This document shows, piece after piece, positions 1 to 11,788 of a stretch of 64,000 bases of DNA. The DNA comes from Tomocerus qinae (taxonomy: Eukaryota > Arthropoda > Collembola > Entomobryomorpha > Tomoceridae), in contig CM034546.1 in NCBI GenBank assembly GCA_020055645.1, positions 137,103,875 to 137,167,874 of the forward strand, given 5' to 3'. Within the stretch, counting starts at the first letter, position 1. Each line of letters begins with the position of its first letter. The notes under the pieces were generated by a model, which did not search any database, had not been told where the DNA came from, and worked only from the letters and a program-made list of their open reading frames with translations. The translations under genes were made by a program, and so were the position numbers.

Positions 1-410
1 ATAATCTATTTAGCGTTCTTTTAATAAATTAGATGCTATAAGCTGACGTGTCGAGGTCTCTGCATAATATTCCTCATCCATTGCTCCTGTTTGCCTTGTT
101 TAGAAATTTCCAGCTCCTTTTGAATACTACTGTCAATTTGTAAATTTTAATTACCTGCCAATAAAAACTTATATTGAATTTTTTAATCTCATACTAAATG
201 TGATTATTTAAAGGTCTCATATAGAATCCAACCATACTGCTGTATGAAGTTAAAAACTCCACCGGGCTCAATACTGACTTTTCATATGTACAACTTTTCA
301 GATATTCTTTAATAACTCAAAAATGACTAAACGGAGTCTAATGAAATTACTTTTAAAAGAAATCTCACTTCAGCGTTAGTAGAATCTCATAATAAAAAGC
401 ACGGAAATCA
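1..410 (+). repeat. Duplicate of the ionotropic receptor upstream region
   Basis: This stretch is an imperfect direct copy of 3746-4050, the region just upstream of the receptor gene at 4047. Both contain the block tttagcgttcttttaataaa, then cataatattcctcatcca, and a shared segment ending near the receptor start codon. After about position 320 the similarity fades and no receptor reading frame follows. It is probably the leftover 5' flank of a tandem receptor copy that was lost or truncated. Confidence 0.6.
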
Positions 411-614
411 GAAACCTGACCGTGAAAGGGGGAGATTTAAAAAATCGTAGTGCCATGTGCCCATTCATTCGTAAGGGTTCAAAGTTAAAATGCCAACCAA
501 TGCATTGCTAACATAAATCATAAGACCACCCTATCTGTCAATAGTTTCAAAATGGCATTCATTTTGCAATCTAAAAAATCATGGATATAAAATTGACTGT
601 AGAGTGTAGAAGTA

Positions 615-825
615 GCCTGAAGTACCGTATTTACAGGTAGATTTCGGAGGGGGCAAGTATGTCAAAGCCATGCTTATTAGGCTTATTCATGGGAAGCGAG
701 AAAAATTTAAAACTTTTGTTGAAACTTAAAAAATCTAATTTTTTGATATTTAGAGAAAAAAAATTCTTTTTTCTGAGATTTCGGGGAGGGGGTGCAATTG
801 CCCCAATACTCTCCTCAATACAGCT
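615..825. repeat. Divergent hAT-like MITE remnant
   Basis: It has G-run and C-run blocks with the internal ttctgagatttcgggg motif, resembling the better preserved elements at 14353 and 23772. The ends are too worn to show a target duplication. It abuts the truncated end of the BEL/Pao fragment. Confidence 0.3.
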
Positions 826-2040
826 TAAGTAGTGTTCCTCACAGGCCTTCTCCTCTGGGGGGAAGATTTTTAGTCGTGGAAGCTCCTATAGTTCCCAGAA
901 TTGTCCAAGTCGCATCGAATTATACTAGTGTGAATAATTTCTGTACTTGGAGATTTTTCAGTCAGTTTCCCTCCTAAAATCCATCCCAATGCATCCCGAT
1001 TGGTGTTGCAGGTAGGCCCATAATTTTTCCAGTAAGATTTAGCTCGTAAAATATATCTGCTCCGAGGAGAACATCAACCTTACGAACATCATTGTATTTC
1101 GAGTCTGCTAGTTTCAGTCTGCTGATGTGCTTCCAGTTGACTGATGTGATAGCAGTGGCAGGTAAATCTCCAGTGAGAGTCTTGAGTACTAAGGCTTGTA
1201 ACTTGAACCGTGGTGTAGTTTAGTGACAGGATTAGGACCCCATCTCTACTATCTCCTTCGCTCCCGCGTCGGCACCTGCGAGTCCAGACAAAGGAGCTTG
1301 AATTTTCTTACGACGAGTCCTAGTCTCGTTGCCGTTGCACAGTTGGCCGTTACGAAACTCGTCTCCGAACCATTGTCCAAAAGGGTGCGGCATACTTGTA
1401 ATTCCCCTGTAGACGAACAGATCTGTATCAGAGCCGTCGGCAGGAGCTCCTTGGTTGTGTTGTTCGTTGAAAAGAATGTGACAGCTCCCCCAGATGCTGG
1501 CGGCGGCTGCTGGTCATTCTTCTGTTGTCTTTCTGCCGGCTTGTCAAGCCTGTCGTTGTGTAGTGACATTTTGAGAAGTTTCGGCAGTGTTTGCTTCCAC
1601 AAGAGTCAGTCCTATGATCTTCTCCCAGGCAATTAAAGCATAGATTGTGTGTTTTCACGACGTCCCAACTCTCTTCAATTAAAAGGGCCTTGAAAATGCT
1701 GCAGCGGTAAAGTTGGTGTTCTTCCTTGCAAAGACAGCAGCACAACTTTTGAGGTTTGGTTGGCTTGGCAGAACTTCTGTGGTGGACCATTGCTCCATTA
1801 TTTTTCCCCTCTGGTGCCCGTTTCGGCGTCTGTGGCCGTGCTGCTCCGGTTACACGGACTTGGTGATCCCCAAATTCACAGAACTCGTCCATCGTAGGGA
1901 GAATGTATTTTTTCACGGAAAGGCGGACGGCGGTAGGGGAGATTAAGATAGAGATGTCCACTAGCACGGCCTCGTCCGCACGGGCAGCCTTGGGGGACAC
2001 GTAGATAGCGATGTCTCCTAGAGCCGCCCCATCCGGCCGA
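826..2040 (-). pseudogene. Decayed BEL/Pao retrotransposon fragment (gag zinc knuckles to protease)
   Basis: The minus strand encodes parts of a BEL/Pao polyprotein in several frames. Read 5' to 3' these are gag zinc-knuckle motifs near 1540-1740 (including CFNCLGEDHRTDSC), the aspartic protease signature LLDNGSETSF near 1370, a DVLLGADIF-type motif near 1080, and the conserved Trp/Glu-rich stretch before the reverse transcriptase near 830-900. Frameshifts and stops separate these pieces and no reverse transcriptase follows. It differs clearly from the complete element at 42575-49719, so it is an older, independent insertion. Its 3' part ends where a MITE remnant begins. Confidence 0.75.
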
Positions 2041-2589
2041 CCGCTTCTGGGGACATCTAGATAGAGAATTGCATTGTTAATTGATATCTGGTTGATGCAT
2101 GGAAACTAAATCGTTCCTTAAGGGACGATATTGCATGTATTGTAATAACTGTATTATGTACTTATTATTATTATTATATGTATGTGGTTGGGTTCAGTGT
2201 ATCCAATAGGTACTGGTTCAGGGGGAAAATGGTGGGGTGCCATTATGAAAGTATGAGGAGTAAAAGATGTGAAGAGTGGAGGTTTGTATTCGGGAGGTCT
2301 ACTCCGTATCTCTACTGTCTTTATTAGGCATTGCCATTACTTTAATAAATACTCTTTGTATAGAATGTGAATTGAAAACAGAATGAACATTACACACGGA
2401 TTCCTTAACAAATAATAAATAGCAGGAATATCAAATGACAGAAACCTTAATGCTTGCAAATATATTGACACATATAATAAATTGAACATCATGTAAAATA
2501 CTTTTGCAATATGAATGTTCTTACACAACAAATTACATACATGACTTCACATATCAATAAATTCAGAACTGCAGTATACAATATATAAT
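2041..2589. other. Intergenic AT-rich stretch
   Basis: No gene is recognised. Positions 2106-2131 carry one terminal repeat (tcgttccttaagggacgata) of the element family found complete at 58613 and 63053. A short ATT microsatellite lies near 2163-2177. Confidence 0.5.
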
Positions 2590-2681
2590 CAGGGCATGAA
2601 AAACCCAACCCAAAAACCCGGGTTTTGGGGTTTTGCTGTCTGCTATCCAAAAACCCGGGTTTTTGGGTTTTTCATGCCCTG
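2590..2681. mobile_element. 92-bp hAT-like MITE with 8-bp target duplication
   Basis: The terminal inverted repeats are CAGGGCATGAAAAACCC and its reverse complement. The element is nearly palindromic, with two aaaaacccgggttt blocks. It is flanked by the perfect 8-bp duplication tatataat at 2582-2589 and 2682-2689. A CAGGG start and 8-bp duplication are typical of hAT-type non-autonomous elements. The aaacccggg core links it to the larger elements at 13648 and 32154. Confidence 0.85.
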
Positions 2682-2735
2682 TATATAATATACACTATGC
2701 ACTATAATATAATATGTATGTATACTATAATATAG

Positions 2736-3150
2736 TATGTATGTTGTATGGGGTGTACTGCCTCACTACAAAGTGATAGTACTGGGCGCAGGCTTCAATT
2801 GCGGGCCTATTGCCAACTCCCTCAACACTAGTATTGTTGTTAATTAATACCCCAGAAGCCAAAGGCTGGCATATACGAGTCACTGTTGTGGGCCTGTTAT
2901 CGGAAGTTTACTAGCCCAACAAAGACAGGTTGTCCAAGCTTCTCTACGTACACTACAAATATACGAGGTATCAATGTCGAGGTCCTTGTAATTGCGGGTT
3001 CGTGCTTAACCTTTTTCTTAATTCCTCATTTACAACTCAAACACTCGCCTTTAAACAGCCCTCGGCCATTTCACCCAGCCAAAGACACGAACTGGCAGTG
3101 GAAGCACACATTGAATAGTTTGAGGACTGAGTGCTCCACCAAGCCAACGT
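2736..3150 (+). repeat. Dispersed repeat family, copy A
   Basis: It is similar over its length to 31944-32153 plus 32888-33100, with the shared blocks ggggtgtactgcctcactac and accaagccaacgtgg. Copy B is split by a DNA transposon at 32154, so this copy shows the uninterrupted form. No coding capacity is recognised, and the ends are not sharp enough to assign a class. Confidence 0.7.
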
Positions 3151-4046
3151 GGTTAGGTAAGGGACGATATTACTAAAAACAATGAATTAGACTCTCGGTA
3201 ATATTCTCTTTTTTGGAAATAAAACAAAATATGTTGACACGGAAATGTATTGTTTATAGCAGTACTGGTGGTCCAGCATTATACAATGAGCAAAATGTAT
3301 TAGACCTACATTGATTTTGTGTATTGTTAAATCCGATTCTATAGTCTTGTCGTGTTTAACCTACATGGGCATAAACAATCTTGCAAATTTTTTTAAAGCC
3401 TCAATTGGACTGATAGTCATTTAGCATTGTGGCAGTAGTAAAACGAGTTACTCCAAACCCGGAGTCTAAAAATAGTCCAAAACTACGTTTTAGTAGGACC
3501 TACTTTCAACTAACTTTTGTGCATTAAAACAGATGACGTGCCTTAGAAGACATTAAAATACGAAATGACTTAATAAGTTGAAATGATAATAAATGGAGAA
3601 AATGAAGAGCTTTGTTAATTAAGGTAATGGCACTGATTAAGGTCTCAATTTCTTACTTTTATGAAGTCTCTGAAAATTTTATTAAATTGCTAATCCTCAA
3701 GTCTTAGACAACGAATAGAACTAATGAAAGCATGAATAAAATATTACGATAATCGATTTAGCGTTCTTTTAATAAATTAGATATTCTCTACATAATATTC
3801 CTCATCCAGTGTCTCCAGTTTGTCTTGCTTAGAAACTTCCAGCTTGTTTTTTTAATCTCATGCTAAATATTTTATGATCATTTAATATTTAAAGTTCTCC
3901 ATTTTTTCTAAAAGCCTCTTTTACTCCATAAATGTTATAATATACCAAAGAGAATTCGATCATATTGTAGTATGACGTTCTAAACTCTACCGTGCCCGTC
4001 CCAGAAACTGACTTACAGCATCATAGTTTCGAAAATATACTTCACA
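3151..4046. promoter_or_regulatory. Upstream region of the ionotropic receptor gene
   Basis: It begins with a short terminal-repeat fragment (aagggacgatatta, about 3155-3175). Positions 3746-4046 are the second copy of the duplicated block at 1-410 and probably hold the receptor promoter. No confident TATA box is visible. Confidence 0.4.
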
Positions 4047-6703
4047 ATGATAATTTTGAGAGGACGATACATTGGCCATATTTTGTTTGTCATTTTGAGC
4101 ACACAAAACGTTATATATGCTGGAAAATTAGAAAATTTATTTTCAATGGAAAAGGATTGTTACATCAACATGATATTTTATAAAACGCAGTCCACCCAAA
4201 CTAAAGCGATATTGAAGGATCTGATAGAAACTAAAACTCCATATTCCTTAACAAATGTTGATACATTGAAAAGGATTCTAGCTAAAAAGTATACAAATAT
4301 CCGAGAACAGGAAATAAAATTGACAAAAGAAATTTGGAAGTCGATTGATTGTTTTAATCCAAAAAAGAACAAAAAAGAAGTTTATTCACCTTATTTGAAG
4401 AACAGATTTACTTGCCTAGTGCATTTTTCAGTGGATATGAATTCAAGCAATTCGATTGATCTTGCCATGACAAAATATGCAACTCAGTTTTATGTAGGGA
4501 TTGACTTTAGGTCCGATAAACGCAACACGGCACTAAAAGAGCCTTATCTCTCATTGAGACTCAACAATTGTTTTGGTCTGCAGTACAGCTTCAAAGATAC
4601 AAATGTATACTTTCTCGTTCAACAAGAAGTTATGGCTAGTTTGAAGAACGAAATCAAATATTTGAATGAAATAAAATTTCATTTTTCTGGATTAGAGGGA
4701 CATTATTTTGTGCATTCATTAAAGGAAGACGATGATAGGGTGTTCTTCATCTGTGGGAAATGTCAGCGTAAAATAAAATCGGACAATAAAGGAAATAAAT
4801 TTATGGACAGCTTCGTCCACTCGCACAATGCCACCTCAGTAGGAAATACCTTTAACCGGAAAATATTGAGAAACCTACTTGCAAAAGCTACCCTAAAGAG
4901 TGGTTTCTTGAAAGAAGAACTGCATTCAGTGGTTAATCGTTTCCCAGTAAAAATAAAATACTGTGGGCCATTATTACACAACGAAAACTTTATATCAGCT
5001 TTCAGAGGAGACAATAAGGTAGATATAATCATTATTTTAACTTCGATTGTACTTAGCCGTTTCACTAATACAACACTTACTACTGTTGGCTCAAATGAAT
5101 TAAAATGCAAACGAAATAATAATATGATGTTGGACATAACATATACGAAAGAACAATGACAGCTTATGACATTAAGAAAACCCGCAACTTCATCCCGACT
5201 AATGCCGAGAGTTACAATTACATATCTTGTGTAGTTCTGGAGGATGAGAGTCTGTCATTCTATGGCTACATCCGTCCATTTCAACTCTCTGCTTGGATTG
5301 GGATTCTGTCCACGATATTCCTTGTCACATCCTTCTTCCAACTCACTTTCTATTACAAACACAACCAAATCTATCAGTTCATCTTCACTTGCTGTGCTTA
5401 TGTCGTCTGCAACAATTGCGGATTCCCCAAAATCATGGAGAAATATTTCTGGTTTAAAATCGTTCTGGGTCCATACCTACTGATGTTCATCGTTCTCACC
5501 TACGGCTATGCAGGCATCGTTATCACCGATTTAACCGAACCCAGAGCTGTCAGACAATTAGAGTCGTTTGAAGAAATTGCGTCTGTTAATGATATTTCAA
5601 TTGTCAGTCCACTACGTGGAAAATCGCCATACCAACCATGGTTAATGAATACCTTAGACCAGAATTACATATTGTTCATGTACAACTGTTATGTACATTT
5701 GAATGAAACACCAATTGACAATTTTATCTTTGTCAATTATATTAAATGTAAACAAATACCTTCTATTTTGAGAAATCTGACATTTCAAGATGTATCGATT
5801 GAAACTGGGAAGTCAGCTTTGGACTATTACAATCGACTTGGTTTCAAGCTAGAATTTTTACTTGAAGCTGATGCCACAGAGTTCAAAATACTAGTTGGAC
5901 AAAAGCTAGCAAGACTTAAAAATAAGCTTCGTTTCCCACATGCTTCCCCACAATTAAGTTTTCAAGAATGGATATCTCAATGTAACAAATCAGTGTTTGC
6001 GGATAGACAGAGCCAAATTCATCGATTCTTAGACGATTCCCATTGGAATGTTGGAAAGGGGATCCGGCCAAAACGAAAGTTATTTATTGGAACTCCAGAT
6101 AATAATATAACTATTAATTTTGGTTTGACAGTGAAGAGTCAGTGTATTTTCCTTGGAGAATACATAAAAGAGAAATTTTTTATTTTGTCACAATCTGGGC
6201 TCTACGCAAAATGGATGGATGTCTTCAATCATTTTAATTTCTCCCTGTGTAAACAGTGTTTCGATAGGGCCCAACCACGGCCATTAACTTTCTATAATTC
6301 AAACATTTTCACTATCTTCGCCATTTATTTTGCTTGTCTCATTTTGTACTTTTTCGCATTTTTCTGGGAATGTAAACGTGTCTTGTTTAGTTTAATTAGG
6401 GATTTGATTTATAAATTAAGCCGATATACAAAAACTGTTCTGGGGAAGATGAAGCAAACACTCAAGAAACGTACTTCAAAAGTCTCAAGATTCAATTACA
6501 GCAGCACCAAGATTATATGGTCCCATTCTGCGGTGGTGCGATGTGAGCCACACACTGTAAATGTAAGTTGTAGGCCGACATCCCATTCCGTCCACGGCAA
6601 AGGATGGGACATCCAACCTCATTCCCTAATCCAACCCGTCACCAACATCCAAGAAAATGTCAACATTCCATCCAGCCCATCATCGACACCTAAAAAGTTA
6701 TAG
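4047..6703 (+). CDS. Divergent ionotropic receptor (iGluR-like), with one frameshift
   Basis: Two long frames overlap by ATGA at 5156-5159. The first (370 aa) starts with a hydrophobic signal-like stretch (HILFVILS) and continues as an extracellular domain. The second (515 aa) carries the channel part: a first membrane segment (about SAWIGILSTIFLVTSFFQL), a pore-loop region, a second segment (LLMFIVLTYGYAGIVITDL) with the ITDLTEP end typical of divergent IRs, a ligand-binding S2 region, and a last segment (FTIFAIYFACLILYFFAFF) followed by a cytoplasmic tail. This is the M1-pore-M3-S2-M4 order of ionotropic receptors, chemosensory cation channels. The second frame is open only from 5123, so a -1-type shift between about 5120 and 5159 separates the halves. 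No plausible intron repairs it. It is either a young pseudogene or a base error. It is intronless otherwise. Confidence 0.75.
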
Positions 6704-8151
6704 ACCATCTCATCCACTATAGTACTTAATACTTCATTAGTTTCTTAGTATAATCCATGATGTTGGAATTGGAAGTGAATGATTAATCAATTTTTATACC
6801 ACTCAAATTTGTTCAGTAGGAATTTCAAAGCACATTTGCATATATACATAACTAGCACCTAAAAATCAAACCATTAAAGGAACCATGCCATTTAATCAGC
6901 ATAACATTGATATACAAACGTTTCCATTCAACCTGATCAAATTTTGTAACCAAAATTGTACGTTTAGACTAAGTGAATAAATTACGACTGGATTGAACAA
7001 GACCTTAAATTATTTTCTCTTTTCTGGCACCCAACCCACTGCATATAGTTTAAACTGTGTTTGATGGGGGCTAACTTATTCATACATTATTATATTAGCA
7101 CATTAGGACAGAAGTGCTTGACTAAAACTGCGCTGAAAACATTTCAGATATAATTATCATAAGTTTATAAAGGTTAGAGTTATTGTTTGCGTATAAAAGC
7201 GATTGAAAAGTAAAGTCCACATACATACACGTCATCAACAAATTAATTCCGCTGGATATGGATCCTACACTAACGAATTATGGGTAGCTCTGATTCTGCT
7301 TTGCACCTATCCAAATCATATCCCCTTTATTCAGGCCACCTACTATTTTGGCTGCCTATTAGATTATCATCTAAATTATACTTGCTTAATAGACAAGGAA
7401 ACGAGCACCAAAATTACAAGTAAGAACTGTTTACTCATAATTAACCACATAAACGCCGGACAACTAAAGCTAAAACTCCAAATTCTTCTAAGTAGTAAGT
7501 TTGTAAGGACAGTTGGTCTTTATAATTATTATTTCAATATGTAGGATACTATGATGTATGATTTAAGTTCGTATACACGTATTGTAAATATCGTTTTTTG
7601 GGCATCAGAATATGGTAACATAATTGAGTATTTTAATCTGAGGTCTTTGCCATAGGAAATTGGAACTAACCACAATGTAAACGATAATTAGGTCACCCAA
7701 AATCCCAAATTGCTTTTTCATCATTCCCATCCAAGTAGAAATTCATTGGCAACTGTATTTTCTATCATCCATCTTCTAACATCCATTTTCTATCATCCTG
7801 TTTGAAATGTGAATCGCTACCGATTTATATGTTTAGTTTTGCAATCAAGAAGGGTTGACGTAAATAAGATTTTGTTTTCGCCAGTTTTCTCTTTTATCTT
7901 GCTGGAAATGTACTCATTTTTGAATATTTCTCTCAGTACATAACTTTTAAGACGAAAGGAAAAAACTAAAAACGCGAAGGTCAGAAACGCCAGTAATTAA
8001 AGTTAATGATGCACAAAACTTAATATGACACATTGCGAATTTGCAAAATGATCCTTTGGCTTACTTCGGTGTATTATTTAGTAAACGAATAAATGATAAA
8101 ATATGCACGCAAGTTAATTGTATCAGCTAATGTATTATTATTAATGACCGT
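6704..8151. other. Intergenic, nothing recognised
   Basis: AT-rich. One chance 113-codon frame at 7203 shows no domain, signal or splice support. Confidence 0.4.
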
Positions 8152-8974
8152 TTAAAAGATTTTTGTTCTCACATACAAATATAATATCTCAATGTTCAAT
8201 AAAATAAACGATCCTTGTAAAATCCGTGCGACATTTTTTGGTGCCAGACTGCCATGATAGCTAGAGTTGTAAATTTTCCAATCGTGCTCTTTGAAATTGG
8301 TTGTCCAGACTTGGTTAGGATCTTTATTATTGCATTCTGCTATATTCAGTAGTGATCCATTTCGAATGTCTACAGCTCGAAGACAACTGTTCCCAGAAGG
8401 ACTTTTCGTTTCTACCAGAACGTTATCTCCATCAACTTGAGGAAAGCGAAAATTGTCGTAGTCAACGCCATATTTAGAACCTGAAAGTGAAGCAAAAATG
8501 TAATAATGGACATCTGGGTTTCGCATAATGCGTGACCAGGCAGGACTTTTCCTTCCATCGTCACCAATCGTGTAACTTTTGCTTCTCAATTTGTAAAATG
8601 GAATTCTGTCGCCACTGTTTAAGTATTCATTTGAAATATCAAATGTCTCCTCTCCTTCGTATGGGTAATCCTGAAATTTCCTGTTAATACAGTGATTAAG
8701 AAATTACCAAATATAAAATATTTAAGTATACAATTTGAAATAATTGGTCCATTTACATTTGACAATCCAGCAATCTCAGCAATTTAACAGTATCGTTGAA
8801 TCTGACTGTTCTGATGCACAAATTTGGTTCATAATACGATTTAAGAGATACGGCGCCCCTTCCTTCATTTCTTTTGAAAAACTCTTCGCCACCAGGAACG
8901 AGACTATCGTCACATATTCCAGATGAGAATATTGAAAAGACAACAAAAATATTTATTAAAAAAATCGATCTCAT
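8152..8974 (-). CDS. Secreted ricin-type beta-trefoil lectin-like protein
   Basis: Two exons, 8974-8757 and 8680-8152, flank a 76-bp GT-AG intron and give about 248 aa. The N-terminus is a signal peptide (RSIFLINIFVVFSIFSSGIC). The body has the beta-trefoil pattern of ricin-B lectins: 'NLCIRTV' followed by 'LLRLLDCQ' early on, and 'CLRAVDIRNG', 'LLNIAECNN' and 'NQVW' (the QxW motif) in the last third. Such domains bind galactose-type sugars. The Asp and Asn positions that contact sugar cannot be judged without a structure. The start is the ATG directly before the signal peptide. The gene is divergent to the basic-secretory-protein gene at 9733. The exact lectin subfamily is unknown. Confidence 0.75.
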
Positions 8975-9732
8975 TTTTATATGGCTGATTCAAGCTAACT
9001 GCGACTGGCTTACTTTCTCAGTAACTTTTTGTCTTGTTATCTATTAATAAATAGACGAGGCAATGGGAAAATAAAGGAAGTGTTTACGAAAAGTAAACCA
9101 GATATACATCAGAATTCTATTTCTTCTTAATATTAGTATATTCATACGAATGTCATGTCTATCAGTGTTTTCCTCAATCCAACTATAACAAAATATTTTG
9201 ACATACTTGATACTATATAAGGTAGGATTTATGTTTGTATGCAGCTATTATAATGATTAAGTTTATGGCAGCAGAATGAAGTAATATTATTGAGGCTTGT
9301 GTCATATTCATGGGAAATACTAGTTAACCATAATAATTTGGGAAATGTTAGTATTTACCCTATTCCATTAGTAATGTAAATGCCAGATAATGTCAACCAA
9401 CTCAACCAAGTATGTCTCAACCGCTGCAGGAAAACTTTGTTGCGAATGCTCAGTATAGTGATTCAATTCCTACTGTTTCTTAAGACAGGGAATGAACTTA
9501 AATAAGTTCAAATAGTAATATTGCCTATTCTAGAATTCAAAGGTCTTCCGATTTTTTATTTGAAACTAGAATGTTAAACTTAAGCTGTATCCAACAATTC
9601 ATAAATACGTAGAATATTTCCAAGAGACAAGAGACTTCAGTTTTCTTCGTTTACAATAATTTCTTCCAATTTTGCAGACAACCGATTTAACTTTAAATGA
9701 ATTTGCATTTAGAATAAACATAATGTTTCAAA
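8975..9732. other. Intergenic between divergent genes
   Basis: It should hold the promoter of the lectin gene, and perhaps an undetected first exon of the gene at 9733. I see no signal-peptide exon here. Confidence 0.4.
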
Positions 9733-10338
9733 ATGTTTCAAATTGCAGAGACAGCTGTGTTCGACGTTGACACATCACAAGCTCCAGATTTAGAGAAGTT
9801 TGGGAAAACCGTTAAGAATGCCCTGACTGAGTGGTATCCAAGAGTAAGAGAGTTGTTGACATCCTCGAATGACAGACCTCCGATGAGGGTGAATGTCACA
9901 TTTGTTACCAGCTGCGCCTCTTCCATCTACACTACAAATGGCTACATCGTGGCCTGTGTCGATTACACAAGAAACAATCAGAATGTTCAATTATTCATCA
10001 AGATGATGGTTTATGTCATTATGCATTATCCGAGCGGTGACCACATGTGGCTAACAACAGGCATCGCAGAATGGGTTTGCTATTATCTATTTGAACCTCG
10101 TCGGGGAATAGAAAAACCTGATTCCAGCAGCCACTATAAAGATGGATACAAGGTTATGGCATATTTCCTCCAGTTTATTATGGAAAAGTCGAACCTGTCT
10201 CCGGAATTAATTACTCTTGTCAACAAAGACCTTCGCGAGGGGAAATACAGCGACAATTTTTGGATAGAACACACCGGAAAGAGCTTAGACGACCATTGGG
10301 ATTGTTTCAGTCATTTCTCTTTCTTGGACTGTAACTAA
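9733..10338 (+). CDS. Basic secretory protein-type metallopeptidase homolog lacking HExxH
   Basis: It encodes 201 aa. The fold resembles the 'peptidase of plants and bacteria' (basic secretory protein) family: a VDTSQAPDLEKFGK start, EWYP, the region before the active site, then YPSG...GIAEWVCYYLFEP, a KDGYKVMAYFL helix and the C-terminal REGKYSDNFWIEHTGKSLD..W block. Family members carry an HExxH zinc motif just before the YPGG segment. Here that place reads KMMVYVIM, so both histidines and the glutamate are gone and zinc catalysis is not expected. The frame is intact, suggesting a maintained pseudoenzyme. The AG at 9748-9749 could be a splice acceptor, in which case the true N-terminus lies upstream. 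No signal peptide is visible. A foreign origin by transfer is possible but unproven. Confidence 0.7.
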   Translation: MFQIAETAVFDVDTSQAPDLEKFGKTVKNALTEWYPRVRELLTSSNDRPPMRVNVTFVTSCASSIYTTNGYIVACVDYTRNNQNVQLFIKMMVYVIMHYPSGDHMWLTTGIAEWVCYYLFEPRRGIEKPDSSSHYKDGYKVMAYFLQFIMEKSNLSPELITLVNKDLREGKYSDNFWIEHTGKSLDDHWDCFSHFSFLDCN

Positions 10339-10626
10339 TGCTAATCTCTATACTTTGTAAAATAGTGAGTTCGTTCATATATTTATTTTTACACAATAGA
10401 AAGACCAACCTTAAATAGTTAATTCGTTACTATTTACAATATAAAAAACTTACGGCTTTAAAAATTCCCTAAAACTCCATGTTAGTATTATGTTGTGTTA
10501 TTTTCATTCCCTCAAACTTGAAGCTAGTATTTGACCACAGGCACGGACAGACAGTCAGACTGTTAGGAGTGACTACAATAATATCTTGCGGAGTATGGAA
10601 AGCTACATTATTATCACTACTACTAG
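10339..10626. other. 3' flank, nothing recognised
   Basis: AT-rich 3' flank of the preceding gene. The 62-codon minus frame here looks accidental. Confidence 0.35.
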
Positions 10627-10794
10627 CAAGCACGTATCCAGGAATTTGACCTAGCAAAATATATTGATAAAATCATGGCATATTCGCGCGAAAATTTTTT
10701 GGATTTTTAACCTTTTTTGACAAAAGAGTCGCCTTTTTCTATCTACTTAGAGGGGGCCCGGGCTCCCCCGGCCCCCCCTCCGGATACGTGCTTG
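10627..10794. mobile_element. 168-bp hAT-like MITE with 8-bp target duplication
   Basis: The ends are CAAGCACGTATCC and GGATACGTGCTTG (inverted). The perfect 8-bp duplication actactag flanks it at 10619-10626 and 10795-10802. Internal landmarks are ttcgcgcgaaaatttttt and a G/C-run block. Same family as 14353, 14841, 23772 and 37552. Confidence 0.9.
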
Positions 10795-11455
10795 ACTACT
10801 AGTCAATACACAAATAACGCCAATAAGTAATTTCATACGACGCAATACAATGATATAACGTATTAACGAATGTTAATTTTTGGAAGATGTTTTTATTCTA
10901 TATTAGCATGAAGCTGTCGATGTCCTTTGGTTTTTTTAAAAGGCTTCAGCAAAAATGGTTACGCTTTATATTGAATAAATAGGGATTCCTCAGCGTTTTT
11001 CATCAAATAATTAAAATATCTCAAGTATTTGTATTAGAGCTGTTGAAATGATTTTTGTTGGGATATGTATAATTCCTAAACAACAGCCACTGTAAATCTC
11101 AATGTGATAGCACACGTTTTCAGCTACTGGCTATTATATGGATGTTTTAAAAGACAATGTCAGTTTTGGCAAGGCCAGGATAAATGGGTTGGCATTACAT
11201 AATATTATGTATTGATTTCCATTTTCAATCAGACTTTAGACGTGACGTTTACCGAACAGAACTTTGTTGTATGTTAATGTTTCCACGTATATAACCCAAA
11301 ACATACTTTCGTAAGTAAAGTTTAGTACAAGAAGGTATGTATTGGGGGTACAAAAGTGAAAACGTCAATTGTTTGTACTAAAAGCCTACTCTGACTGACC
11401 CTCATCCAACGTATATTTACTAATGTATTAATATTATCTAAATGTGTTTATATAG

Positions 11456-11642
11456 GTACTAGTGAACCCAGCTAAGGGGCAAATCTAGCACTCAAGAGAA
11501 ATTCAGCAAGCCATCCATCACAGTAATAAAAACAATTTCGAAAACATCCCATTATGTTAGGTTGTTATGTTAATTTTGAAATTACATTTATGTACACAAA
11601 ACGAAAAGTGGATTTAGGCTAAATAGTTCCTTAAGGGTATAT
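11456..11642 (+). repeat. Mosaic of two repeat fragments
   Basis: Positions 11456-11590 match the inner edge of the right arm of the large inverted repeat (from 27424), with the shared ctagtgaacccagctaagg. Positions 11600-11642 match one end of the ATATCGTCCCTTAAGG family. The rest of 10795-11788 shows only AT-rich sequence and an ATT microsatellite at about 11650. Confidence 0.6.
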
Positions 11643-11788
11643 TCATAACATTATTATTATTATTATTATTTATTGTTACAGCCTCGTTTGCTAGGTTATG
11701 GAACATAATTGCAGTATCCATAAAACATTGCATTTTGGAATGCAGTAATGCAAACGTTTAAAGTGTCCGAAGAAATGTTTTTGGCTAG

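Noticed and set aside
5019..5162. Possible intron repairing the receptor frameshift
   Set aside because: The donor aag|gtagat leaves phase 0, but the acceptor atgacag needs phase 1, and the intron has no pyrimidine tract; coding-like residues would also be lost.
7203..7544. 113-codon plus-strand frame
   Set aside because: AT-rich composition, no signal peptide or family similarity, isolated between genes.
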